The notes: generated by a model not told the origin, from the letters alone. Numbered from the stretch's first letter, positions 1 to 5,721 are shown. The stretch is 5,746 nucleotides of DNA from Thermoplasmatota archaeon (GCA_028289805.1 JANQNI010000242.1:1-5746); one strand, 5' to 3'. Program-made: numbers and translations.

Positions 1-643
1 GGTCCTCGTAGTGGAAGCGCAGCACCCGGTCGCCCAGGTCCGCCGTGTTCTGGTCCGCCAGTTCCTGGTAGGCGCGCCACATGCCGAAGGCGCCCTCCAG
101 GTCGCCGACGCGGAAGCCCGTGATGGCCGGGTGGCGCGACGCGCGCAGGCCGTAGGTGGGTGCGTAGCGCGCGTAGCGCTCCTTGCACGCCGCCCACGTC
201 TTGCGAAACCGCACGCGCAGGCTCTGTGCCACGTCGACGCCGTGCCGGTCCACCACCAGCACGCGCGCCTCGGGGAACATCTGGAGCCAGAGGGGCAGCG
301 TCACCGTGTTGCGGGGGTCCTTCCACCCCCACGGGCCCTCCTGGACCGCCGCGCGCCGCCCGCCGAAGTACTGCCGGGCGCGGCGCCCGTCGATGCTGCG
401 GCGCCAGTAGTCCAGCACCACCGCCCGACCCTCCTCGTGCGCCAGCAGGTAGCGCATCGCCGAGGGGTCGTCCCACGTCGCGCCCCCGTTGCGCATCGCC
501 CACTCGTTGAGGCGCAGGAAGAACACCGCCTCGTGGTTCGACTCCAGCTCCCGCCCCACGAACAGACCGGCGTCGTCGAGCAACCGGGTGACCAGGCTGG
601 TGCCCGACCGGTGCATGCCGGCAAGAATCAGGGGGGGACGCAT
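1..643 (-). CDS. Sulfotransferase family protein (C-terminus cut by window edge)
   Basis: This gene encodes a PAPS-dependent sulfotransferase that moves a sulfuryl group from PAPS to an acceptor, probably a sugar or glycan given its neighbour. The ATG at 643-641 opens a frame that stays open to base 1, giving 214 visible residues; the 3' end lies outside the window. Residues 5-20 carry the 5'-phosphosulfate-binding loop (GMHRSGTS, residues 9-16) after a short hydrophobic strand. WGWKDPRN lies at 105-112. The 3'-phosphate-binding segment is VLVVDRHGVDVAQSL (128-142), with Arg133 and Ser141 eight residues apart, as in the family. The visible end, VLRFHYED, matches the conserved strand that follows in these enzymes. 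The gene starts 23 bp after the glycosyltransferase stop with no promoter-like element or Shine-Dalgarno between them, so cotranscription is likely. The family assignment is firm; the acceptor is unknown. Confidence 0.88.
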   Translation of the reverse strand, partial: MRPPLILAGMHRSGTSLVTRLLDDAGLFVGRELESNHEAVFFLRLNEWAMRNGGATWDDPSAMRYLLAHEEGRAVVLDYWRRSIDGRRARQYFGGRRAAVQEGPWGWKDPRNTVTLPLWLQMFPEARVLVVDRHGVDVAQSLRVRFRKTWAACKERYARYAPTYGLRASRHPAITGFRVGDLEGAFGMWRAYQELADQNTADLGDRVLRFHYED

Positions 644-666
644 CGGGGCGCCGAGGCGGGGGTCCC

Positions 667-1683
667 TTATCGGGTCTTCGCGTCGGCTGCGGTCGCAGCC
701 GCCGTCGCGTCCGGGCGCCGGGCGGACGCCTCGTCCGCGGGCTGCCAGAAGGAGTAGAGGTCGTTGAAGGCGGAGAAGTCCCCCGCCCGCACCGCGTCCC
801 GGCGGCGCCGCAGCACGCCCGCGATGTGGAAGAACGCCCGCACGTGCATCGCCGTGTGGCTGGGCGCCAGGTACGAATAGAAGACCAGGTAGCCCACGTG
901 GCTGTACCACGTCAGCAACCGCCCCCACCACCCCGGCCGGTGCAGGTGGTGGACGATGACGTGGCGGTGCACCATGCGCATGCGGAAGACGTCCAGCGGC
1001 AGCATCCGTCCCTCCTCGTTCATGTGGTGGTGCAGCCGCGCCTCCGGCACCACCAGGTACGGCCGCTCCGTGGCCTGCAGCACGCGCGTGCTCATCTCCA
1101 GGTCCTCCGCGTACGAGTACCGCTCCATCCGGTCGTTGAAGCGGTGGTCCTCGAACACCTCCGACCGGTACGTCATGTTGCATCCGTAGAGCCAGTTTGT
1201 CTCCTGCGCCGGCGGCGGGCGGCGGGGGTAGTGCAACCGCAGCGGGAACAGGAGGCGCGCGCGCGACCGGGTGGCGCGGGTGATCAGCAGCGGCGCCGTC
1301 AGGGCGTCCTTGACGACCCCCCCGCTGGGGAAGTCCGTCACCCATCCCATGGCGCCCACGGCGTCCGGACGCGCCGCCAGGGCGTCCCGGACGCGCTCCA
1401 GGTAATCCGGCTCTAGAACGATGTCCGAGTCCAGGAACGTCACCAGGCCCGGCAGCAGGTGGGGGATGGCCAGGTTGCGGCTGCGCGTCAGGCTCGGCCG
1501 CGTCCGGTTGCGCTCGTACCGGTGCTCGATGGGGTAGCCGTCCAGCAGCCGCTCGACGGAGTCGTCGGGCGTGTCGTCGCACACCACCACGCGGTCCGGG
1601 CGCCGCGTCTGGGATTCCAGGCAGGACAGCAGGCGCCGCACGTCGTCGGCGCGTCCGAACGTGGCGAGGACGACGGTGTGCAT
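667..1683 (-). CDS. Family 2 glycosyltransferase
   Basis: This 338-residue GT-A fold glycosyltransferase (GT2) transfers a sugar from a nucleotide-sugar donor, probably at the cytoplasmic face of the membrane during envelope polysaccharide or glycoprotein synthesis. It opens with the GT2 strand VVLATFGRADDVRRLL (residues 4-19), followed by VVVCDDTPDD (32-41). The metal-binding DxD is LDSDIVL (D85, D87). GCNMTYRSEVF (167-177) and the acidic YAEDLEMSTRV (E193, D194) give the acceptor-side and catalytic-base region. Residues 256-274 form a hydrophobic, possibly membrane-associated helix, and the last 20 residues are an Ala-rich tail. The frame stays open far upstream, but similarity starts at this ATG, which follows GGAG by 6 nt. 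An in-frame GTG at 1695, four codons upstream, sits 25 bp from a TATA-like box and is the alternative leaderless start. The downstream sulfotransferase suggests sulfated-glycan synthesis. Confidence 0.9.
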   Translation of the reverse strand: MHTVVLATFGRADDVRRLLSCLESQTRRPDRVVVCDDTPDDSVERLLDGYPIEHRYERNRTRPSLTRSRNLAIPHLLPGLVTFLDSDIVLEPDYLERVRDALAARPDAVGAMGWVTDFPSGGVVKDALTAPLLITRATRSRARLLFPLRLHYPRRPPPAQETNWLYGCNMTYRSEVFEDHRFNDRMERYSYAEDLEMSTRVLQATERPYLVVPEARLHHHMNEEGRMLPLDVFRMRMVHRHVIVHHLHRPGWWGRLLTWYSHVGYLVFYSYLAPSHTAMHVRAFFHIAGVLRRRRDAVRAGDFSAFNDLYSFWQPADEASARRPDATAAATAADAKTR

Positions 1684-1689
1684 GCCCGG

Positions 1690-1693
1690 CTCC
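1690..1693 (-). promoter_or_regulatory. Shine-Dalgarno-like GGAG of the glycosyltransferase
   Basis: GGAG on the minus strand lies 6 nt before the ATG at 1683, ideal ribosome-binding spacing, and favours that ATG over the in-frame GTG at 1695. The GGAG overlaps the GTG codon, so only one of the two initiation modes can be in use on a given transcript. Confidence 0.45.
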
Positions 1694-1715
1694 ACGGAGA
1701 ACCCATTGGGGGGCC

Positions 1716-1725
1716 CATATCTATG
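1716..1725 (-). promoter_or_regulatory. TATA-like element of the glycosyltransferase-sulfotransferase unit
   Basis: Read on the minus strand, CATAGATATG is an AT-rich island in GC-rich surroundings. Its centre lies about 25 bp before the in-frame GTG at 1695 and about 37 bp before the ATG at 1683. That spacing suits an archaeal TBP site giving either a leaderless transcript or one with a leader of about 11 nt. No clear purine-rich BRE is visible. The call is an inference from sequence and position. Confidence 0.35.
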
Positions 1726-1765
1726 TGTCTGGACGCCCCGCCCAGCGCGCGGCCGCGCCGCCCCC

Positions 1766-1784
1766 GCACGGTCGTGGGCCGTGC
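1766..1784. repeat. Short inverted repeat in the divergent intergenic region
   Basis: GCACGG (1766-1771) and CCGTGC (1779-1784) are perfect inverted copies separated by 7 bp. They lie between the divergent glycosyltransferase and kinase genes, about 40 bp upstream of one candidate TATA box and 110 bp upstream of the other. This could be an operator half-site pair or a small hairpin. In such GC-rich DNA a 6-bp stem may also be chance. Confidence 0.25.
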
Positions 1785-1895
1785 AACCGCCGACGGTCCG
1801 GCCCAAGCCGACGCCCCATACTTTCAGAATCGGTTCATCATCAACGTTCTGTTGGCGGCCTGCAAGCTTTTCTCGCGCCAATCCATTCTGTCGTC

Positions 1896-1903
1896 CTTTA
1901 TCT
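1896..1903 (+). promoter_or_regulatory. TATA-like element of the histidine kinase gene
   Basis: CTTTATCT is a TATA-like octamer centred about 24-25 bp before the ATG at 1924. That would put the transcription start at or next to the start codon, giving a leaderless mRNA. It fits the complete lack of a Shine-Dalgarno sequence before this ATG. The 100 bp upstream of the gene are clearly more AT-rich than the flanking coding DNA. Confidence 0.4.
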
Positions 1904-1923
1904 TGCTGCGGTGTTGCTTGGCC

Positions 1924-3693
1924 ATGGACGAGGGTCCGCCCCGTCTCGGCTTCTACGCCCTTTGCGCGGCCACCCTCGCGGCGGTCGCCGTGTTCCTGGC
2001 GTGGCTGCGCGGCGCGTGGTTCGGACCAACGGCGACGCTGTGGTTCTCGGACCTGACCCAGTTCGCCGCACCCACCCTGGCCGCGTGGCTCTGCTGGCGA
2101 CGGGGGCGCACCCTGCCGGGGCACATGGGGACGACGTGGACCCTGCTGGCGGTGGCGGTCTCCTTCTGGGCCATCGCCCAGGGCATCTGGTCCTACTACG
2201 AACTGGTCCTCGGCCGGCTCAACCCCGTGGCGACCCTCGCGGAGGTCTGGTTCCTCCTCTTCCCCCTCGCCGCCGGCGCCGCCCTCATCCACCTCTCCTG
2301 CCACGGAATGAGCTGGCGCAACCGCGTCCGCATCCTCCTCGACGGCGCCATCACCGCGTCCCTGCTGCTGCTTGCCGGGTGGGCCTTCTTCCTCGAGGAC
2401 GCGTGGGCGCAGACCTCCACCGACCTGGCGGAGCGCGTCCTCCTGCTGTGGTACCCCGTGGCGGACATCTTCATCGTGACCCTCGTCATGATCTCCTGGA
2501 TCCGCATCCCCCGCAAGGGCTGGCTCACCATGGGGCTGCTGACCTCCGGACTCGTCACCCTCAGCATCGCCGACACCGCCTTCCTCTACCTGAACTACAC
2601 CGGCGCCTACGCCACCGGACAACCCGTCGACGCCGGATGGTTCCTGGGCTTCCTGCTCGTCGGGCTCGCCGCCGCCTCCCCGCGGCGCATCCGCGACTTC
2701 GTCGAACTGCGCCCCTCGAACCTCTTCCTCGACACCCTCCCCGTCGTCTCCGTCCTCGCCACCGTCGGCATCGCCTCCTACGTCCTCTGGCTGCGCGGCT
2801 CCTTCTCCGCCGTCTACTTCTGGATGGCCGCCGTCTACGCCACCCTCCTCGTGGCCCGGCAGACCATGACCGTCGTCGAGAACCGCGCCCTCTGGCTCCA
2901 GGCCGAGAAGAACCTCGCCGCGCTGGGCGAGCAACAACGCATCCGGTCCCAGATGCTCAACACCCTCACCCACGACCTGCTGAGCCCCCTCAGCGCCGTC
3001 CGCGTCCAGTTGAAGCTGTTCGCCGTCCAGGACCAGGGCCTCAGCGAGCGGCACCAGAAGGCCCTCCACGTCGTGAAGCGCAACGTGGAGCACGTCGTCC
3101 GCCTCGGCAACGACTTCAAGGACGTGGCGAACCTGGACTCCGGACGCCTGCCCGTGGTGCCGGAGCCGGTGGACGTGGCGCAACTGACCCGGGACGCCGT
3201 CGACTCCTTCTCGGCCACCGCCTCCGAGAAGGACGTCGAACTGCGCCTCGACGGCTCCCGCAACGCCCCCGCCACCGCCGACCCCGGACGCATCACCCAG
3301 GTCCTCTACAACTTCCTCTCCAACGCACTCAAGTTCACGCCCCCCGGCGGCGCCGTCACCGTGACCGTCACGCACGGGAGCCTCACCCGCCTCGAGGTGT
3401 CCGACACCGGCCGCGGCCTCGACTCCCACGAGACCCTGCGTCTGTTTCGCCCCTTCAGCCAGGTGCACGACCGCAACGAGGTCGACGAGCGGGGCACGGG
3501 CCTCGGCCTCTTCATCTCCAAGGGCATCGTGGAGAGCCACGGCGGTCGCATCGGCGTGCGGTCCGACGGACGCGGAACGGGGTCGACGTTCTGGTTCACG
3601 CTGCCCGACGTGTGCTGGATCGGCCGCACCGGACGCGCGACGCCCGCGCCCGCGCCGCAGGCCGCCACCGCCGACCGGGACGGGGCCGCGTAG
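1924..3693 (+). CDS. Orphan multi-pass membrane sensor histidine kinase
   Basis: This is a 589-residue sensor kinase that should autophosphorylate on His and pass the phosphate to a response regulator. The N-terminal half (residues 9-311) contains about ten hydrophobic segments, with short motifs such as LLWYPVADIFIV (173-184) and PVDAGWFLGFLLVGLAAASP (234-253). This layout resembles the many-helix N-termini found on some GGDEF proteins and kinases. A helical linker (312-340) leads to the HisKA H-box NTLTHDLLSPL, with His350 as phosphoacceptor. The ATPase domain shows an N-box (NFLSNALKFT, 463-472), G1 (DTGRGLD, 494-500), an F-box (FRPF, 508-511) and G2 (GTGLGLF, 524-530), so it looks catalytically intact. 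The final 27 residues are an Ala/Pro-rich tail. The open frame extends upstream to 1459, but the upstream part is antisense to the glycosyltransferase, so ATG 1924 is chosen. No response regulator is nearby and the signal is unknown. Confidence 0.92.
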   Translation: MDEGPPRLGFYALCAATLAAVAVFLAWLRGAWFGPTATLWFSDLTQFAAPTLAAWLCWRRGRTLPGHMGTTWTLLAVAVSFWAIAQGIWSYYELVLGRLNPVATLAEVWFLLFPLAAGAALIHLSCHGMSWRNRVRILLDGAITASLLLLAGWAFFLEDAWAQTSTDLAERVLLLWYPVADIFIVTLVMISWIRIPRKGWLTMGLLTSGLVTLSIADTAFLYLNYTGAYATGQPVDAGWFLGFLLVGLAAASPRRIRDFVELRPSNLFLDTLPVVSVLATVGIASYVLWLRGSFSAVYFWMAAVYATLLVARQTMTVVENRALWLQAEKNLAALGEQQRIRSQMLNTLTHDLLSPLSAVRVQLKLFAVQDQGLSERHQKALHVVKRNVEHVVRLGNDFKDVANLDSGRLPVVPEPVDVAQLTRDAVDSFSATASEKDVELRLDGSRNAPATADPGRITQVLYNFLSNALKFTPPGGAVTVTVTHGSLTRLEVSDTGRGLDSHETLRLFRPFSQVHDRNEVDERGTGLGLFISKGIVESHGGRIGVRSDGRGTGSTFWFTLPDVCWIGRTGRATPAPAPQAATADRDGAA

Positions 3694-3709
3694 GGCCGCA
3701 AGGCGGCCC
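3693..3709 (+). repeat. Perfect 7-bp hairpin at the kinase stop codon
   Basis: GGGCCGC (3693-3699) and GCGGCCC (3703-3709) form a perfect stem with a 3-nt AAG loop, beginning on the last base of the kinase TAG codon. No T-run follows directly; the nearest is TTT at 3750-3752. It may therefore stabilise the mRNA 3' end or mark a processing site rather than act as a terminator. Confidence 0.4.
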
Positions 3710-3803
3710 CATCGAGGCAGGGGCCCAGCGCATCCCGCCCCCATGGCTCTTTGAAGACCGCGGCGATGCGTCCGAGAACAGATCACTTCCCCGGGGCCCC
3801 ACC

Positions 3804-4229
3804 ATGCCGGACCACAACGACCCGCAACCCAAACTCCTCTCCGGAGGCAACCCGCAGATCCCGAAGGGCGACGGCGACGCGCCCGTCCAAGCCTACATCC
3901 AAGCCATGCCGGGGTGGAAGCACGACGTCGGACGCCAACTCGACGCCCTCATCGAACGGACCGTCCCCGACGTCAAGAAAGCCGTGCGCTGGAACTCCCC
4001 CTTCTACGGCGTCGAGGGCCAGGGCTGGTTTCTGAGCTACCACTGCTTCACGAACTACGTCAAACTGACGTTCCTCCGCGGCGCCGCCCTAGACCCGATG
4101 CCCCCCGTCGAGTCCAAGGACCCGAACACGCGGTACGTCCACATCCACGAAGGCGAGGAGGTCGGCGGCGACGCGTTGACGCAATGGATTCGGCAGGCGG
4201 CGGACCTGCCTGGGGATCCGTTGTTCTGA
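3804..4229 (+). CDS. DUF1801 / YdhG-like small protein
   Basis: This 141-residue soluble protein belongs to the DUF1801 (YdhG-like) family, a small alpha/beta fold. I recognise the order of signatures: the GGNPQIPKGDGDAPVQAYI lead (14-32), MPGWKHDVGRQLDALI (35-50), VPDVKKAVRWNSPFYG (54-69) and GQGWFLSYHCFTNYVKLTF (72-90). The family's function is largely unsettled; the Bacillus subtilis relative YdhG has been described as a frataxin-like iron chaperone. Length fits a full-length member. ATG 3804 is the only ATG before the conserved region and the upstream part of the frame is antisense or noncoding in character. No good Shine-Dalgarno or TATA-like box is visible, so it may be cotranscribed with the kinase 110 bp upstream, although a functional link is not evident. 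This subfamily is common in bacteria, so lateral transfer into an archaeon is plausible but untested. Confidence 0.88.
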   Translation: MPDHNDPQPKLLSGGNPQIPKGDGDAPVQAYIQAMPGWKHDVGRQLDALIERTVPDVKKAVRWNSPFYGVEGQGWFLSYHCFTNYVKLTFLRGAALDPMPPVESKDPNTRYVHIHEGEEVGGDALTQWIRQAADLPGDPLF

Positions 4230-4505
4230 GGGGGGTGCAACGGATGTCTGCCGTGCCATCGGCCGTTTTCCTGGTTGCAAGGCGCCTTTCTGGGTCTTCC
4301 GTCTGCTCCCCCGGTACAGTGAGCCCACTTGGCCATGGGGTTTGACCTAATTCTGCCGCCACTGCCTCGTGTGGTGACGTTATGTCGGGGGCGAGCTGAT
4401 GGGGGGCGAATCCATAGTGGTAGGCATTCTCGCTCGGTTCTCCTGCCTGTAATTGCCCTCTATTACCCCCAGCCTTCTTATCCCGCCGCCGTTCAAGGGT
4501 GCCCC
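4230..4505. other. Intergenic stretch without a convincing gene
   Basis: These 276 bases have lower GC than the genes. T-rich patches at 4265-4268 and 4287-4289, about 35-60 nt after the DUF1801 stop, could help end its transcript, since archaeal termination uses U-rich tracts. An open plus frame from 4329 joins the small ORF at 4506 but lacks coding character before that point. Minus frames here are short or are extensions of shadow frames. I found no tRNA and no clear C/D-box sRNA signature. Confidence 0.5.
4475..4482 (+). promoter_or_regulatory. TATA-like element of the 47-codon ORF
   Basis: TTCTTATC is centred about 27 bp before the ATG at 4506, the spacing expected for an archaeal leaderless start. 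It resembles the CTTTATCT element in front of the kinase. This is the main reason for treating the short ORF downstream as a possible gene. Confidence 0.35.
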
Positions 4506-4649
4506 ATGCGCGAGACCATCCGGGTGCTCTATCAGCACCCTCGCGAAGCCAAGGCGCCCCGCTCGCAGCGCGGCCCTATCTTCCGTTGGTCTCCTCGATA
4601 CCGACCCACGGACGAGGAGACCCGTGCCATCGCGGCGCTGCGGGATTAG
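4506..4649 (+). CDS. Hypothetical 47-residue basic protein
   Basis: I do not recognise this protein. The ATG at 4506 opens 47 residues with ten Arg and one Lys against six acidic residues, beginning MRETIRVLYQ and ending in a likely helix, DEETRAIAALRD. About three quarters of its codons end in G or C, close to genuine genes here. There is no Shine-Dalgarno, but a TATC-type element lies 27 bp upstream, consistent with a leaderless transcript. The frame is open upstream to 4329, but that part has poor codon bias. Its TAG overlaps, tail to tail, the TAA of the Fic-like gene on the other strand, sharing 4646-4649. It could be a small nucleic-acid-binding or partner protein, or a chance ORF. It is not placed like a Phd-type antitoxin, which would precede the toxin on the same strand. 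Confidence 0.4.
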   Translation: MRETIRVLYQHPREAKAPRSQRGPIFRWSPRYRPTDEETRAIAALRD

Positions 4650-5479
4650 GCACGGACGGTCTCGACCCACTGGCGCAGGGTCTTGCTGCGTGGCGCATCG
4701 AGCATGGTTCGCCCCGCGTCGTCTGCAAGCTCCATGAGCATTCTCCTGGCCGCCGCCCGATGCAGGTTGCGAAGTTGCCCTGGCCCCAAGTCCCAATCTC
4801 CTGCACGAATCTCCGCCTCGGCGTCGTCGCCGACACGGAGCTTGCGGTAGCCGACTTCGTAGGCGATCTGGACCATCCGGGCGTGTCGGTGCAGTTGCAG
4901 CAGGTACTTGCTCGTCACGAAGAACAACTTCGTGTCTCGATGTAGTCGCTGGTGGCCGCGTCCGCGTAGATCGTAGTGGGGCCACCGGATGCCGCATGCG
5001 AGAAGGTAGTTGCGGGTAAAGTGGATGCTGGAGCGGTGGTTGGCGTTGGGAAACGGGTGGGCGAGGATCAGGTCGCTGACGATGCGGCTGGCCACGTCGG
5101 CGTGCGAGCCGGACCAGTCGAGGCTCTGGATTTTCCGGTGCAGGAGGGGCACGTCGAGCTTCTTGTACCACCGGAACGCCGCCTTGCCCTTGGCCTTGCG
5201 CATGATGGACCGGAACAACTCCACGGCCATCCGTACCGCCTCCCAATCGACGCTGTGCTGGTGCGGGATGCCTGCCCGCACGTCGTGGTCCACCTTGCGC
5301 CGCGCCGCGACGAACACCACGCGCTCGCCGGATGGAACTGCGTCGGCGTAGACGTACGTGTCCATGCCGTCGTGTTCCAACTCCTCCGCGTGCTGGATGG
5401 CCTCACCCTCGTCCCGGAACAGGCCGCGCAGCGTGTAGCGAGCGTTGCGGTACTCGGGATGGAGGTCCAGGACGGTCAA
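4646..5479 (-). CDS. Fic/Doc-like protein with a variant Fic motif
   Basis: Fic-fold enzymes transfer AMP or another phosphate-containing group to target proteins; Doc toxins phosphorylate EF-Tu. With a TTG start at 5479 the product is 277 residues. An N-terminal alpha/beta region (about 1-70) that I do not recognise precedes the Fic core, with the motif HPFPNANHR at residues 141-149 (5059-5033), followed by a helix ending LLACGI as usual for the fold. The His, Phe, second Asn and Arg are kept, but the metal-ligand Asp/Glu is Asn and the first Gly is Ala (Doc also has Ala there). No canonical inhibitory (S/T)xxxE(G/N) motif is seen. The frame is open to 5722, but that would cross the tRNA. 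Codon bias collapses above about 5480, and a TATC element lies 26 bp before the TTG. ATG 5368 (240 residues) is the alternative. No antitoxin-like gene is adjacent on this strand. Confidence 0.75.
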   Translation of the reverse strand: MTVLDLHPEYRNARYTLRGLFRDEGEAIQHAEELEHDGMDTYVYADAVPSGERVVFVAARRKVDHDVRAGIPHQHSVDWEAVRMAVELFRSIMRKAKGKAAFRWYKKLDVPLLHRKIQSLDWSGSHADVASRIVSDLILAHPFPNANHRSSIHFTRNYLLACGIRWPHYDLRGRGHQRLHRDTKLFFVTSKYLLQLHRHARMVQIAYEVGYRKLRVGDDAEAEIRAGDWDLGPGQLRNLHRAAARRMLMELADDAGRTMLDAPRSKTLRQWVETVRA

Positions 5480-5501
5480 CGGTGGGCTGAAATCCGTGAA
5501 G

Positions 5502-5509
5502 CGGATAGG
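5502..5509 (-). promoter_or_regulatory. Possible TATA-like element of the Fic-like gene
   Basis: CCTATCCG on the minus strand is centred about 26 bp before the TTG at 5479, matching the geometry of the other leaderless candidates in the window. The element is GC-rich for a TBP site and a leaderless TTG start is uncommon, so this is a weak call. Confidence 0.22.
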
Positions 5510-5559
5510 CTCTGCGAACCTGCCTGATGTTCCGCGACTCCGCGCGGGGAATCGGATTT

Positions 5560-5583
5560 CGGAGGCCCCAAAAGGGGGTTCCG
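5560..5583 (-). terminator. Bulged hairpin with T-loop downstream of tRNA-Pro
   Basis: Starting 14 nt after the tRNA 3' end on the minus strand, CGGA (5583-5580) pairs with TCCG (5563-5560). Inside it, CCCC pairs with GGGG around a TTTT loop, with two unpaired bases on each side of the inner stem. A further small palindrome, GGTTCGGAACC, overlaps its 5' side. It could help terminate or process the tRNA transcript, or insulate the Fic-like gene. The only T-run lies in the loop, so it is not a classical intrinsic terminator. Confidence 0.3.
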
Positions 5584-5597
5584 AACCAGAAGTGAAG

Positions 5598-5670
5598 TGG
5601 GCCCGCCCAGATTTGAACTGGAGTCTATACCACCCCAAGGTACAAGGATACCAAGCTACCCTACGGGCCC
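5598..5670 (-). tRNA. tRNA-Pro (anticodon GGG)
   Basis: The 73-nt gene folds as a complete cloverleaf without an intron and decodes CCC/CCU proline codons. The acceptor stem GGGCCCG/CGGGCCC is perfect, with discriminator A73. U8 and A9 are followed by a short D-stem (GGG/CCT, with one G-U pair) and the loop AGCTTGGTA. The anticodon stem GTACC/GGTAT encloses the loop TTGGGGT, with the anticodon at 5636-5634 (complement of ccc). A 4-nt variable loop AGAC provides C48 for the G15-C48 pair. The T-stem TCCAG/CTGGG carries loop TTCAAAT. No CCA is encoded. G1-C72 and the overall D-arm and T-loop sequence are archaeal in type, whereas bacterial tRNA-Pro usually begins with C1. Confidence 0.95.
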
Positions 5671-5721
5671 TTCTGGCGCGGCCGGGGGCGCGGGGGGACA
5701 AGGGCCGCCGACCCGCCTCCA

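Noticed and set aside
11..757. Plus-strand 248-residue frame opposite the sulfotransferase.
   Set aside because: Its translation is Ala/Arg/His/Val-rich antisense sequence, while the minus strand carries clear PAPS-binding motifs.
1696..3786. Very long minus-strand open frame running antisense to the kinase and joined in frame to the glycosyltransferase (about 700 extra N-terminal residues).
   Set aside because: The extra part is Gly/Glu/Val/Asp-rich low-complexity sequence typical of the antisense of a GC-rich gene. The glycosyltransferase domain begins exactly at the ATG/GTG near 1683-1695, and the opposite strand encodes an intact kinase with all its motifs.
1725..3803. Plus-strand frame open through the kinase region into the DUF1801 gene, suggesting a giant fusion protein.
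   Set aside because: The upstream translation is Arg/Pro/His-rich frame-shadow sequence with no domain, and overlaps the kinase in another frame. Only the part from 3804 is a real protein.
4380..5246. Minus-strand 288-residue frame overlapping the Fic-like gene.
   Set aside because: It is a Pro/Arg-rich shadow in another frame of the Fic-like gene; its translation shows no recognisable motif and it crosses the small plus-strand ORF.
4506..5479. Classical toxin-antitoxin operon made of the small ORF and the Fic-like gene.
   Set aside because: The genes converge on opposite strands, whereas Phd/Doc-type pairs are co-directional with the antitoxin first. The small protein has no recognisable antitoxin motif.
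4976..5527. Plus-strand 183-residue frame opposite the Fic-like gene.
   Set aside because: It is the antisense shadow of the Fic-like coding region, with Val/Gly-rich sequence and no promoter or ribosome site.
5560..5670. Integration (attachment) site at the tRNA 3' end.
   Set aside because: No integrase gene and no duplicate of the tRNA 3' end is visible elsewhere in the window.
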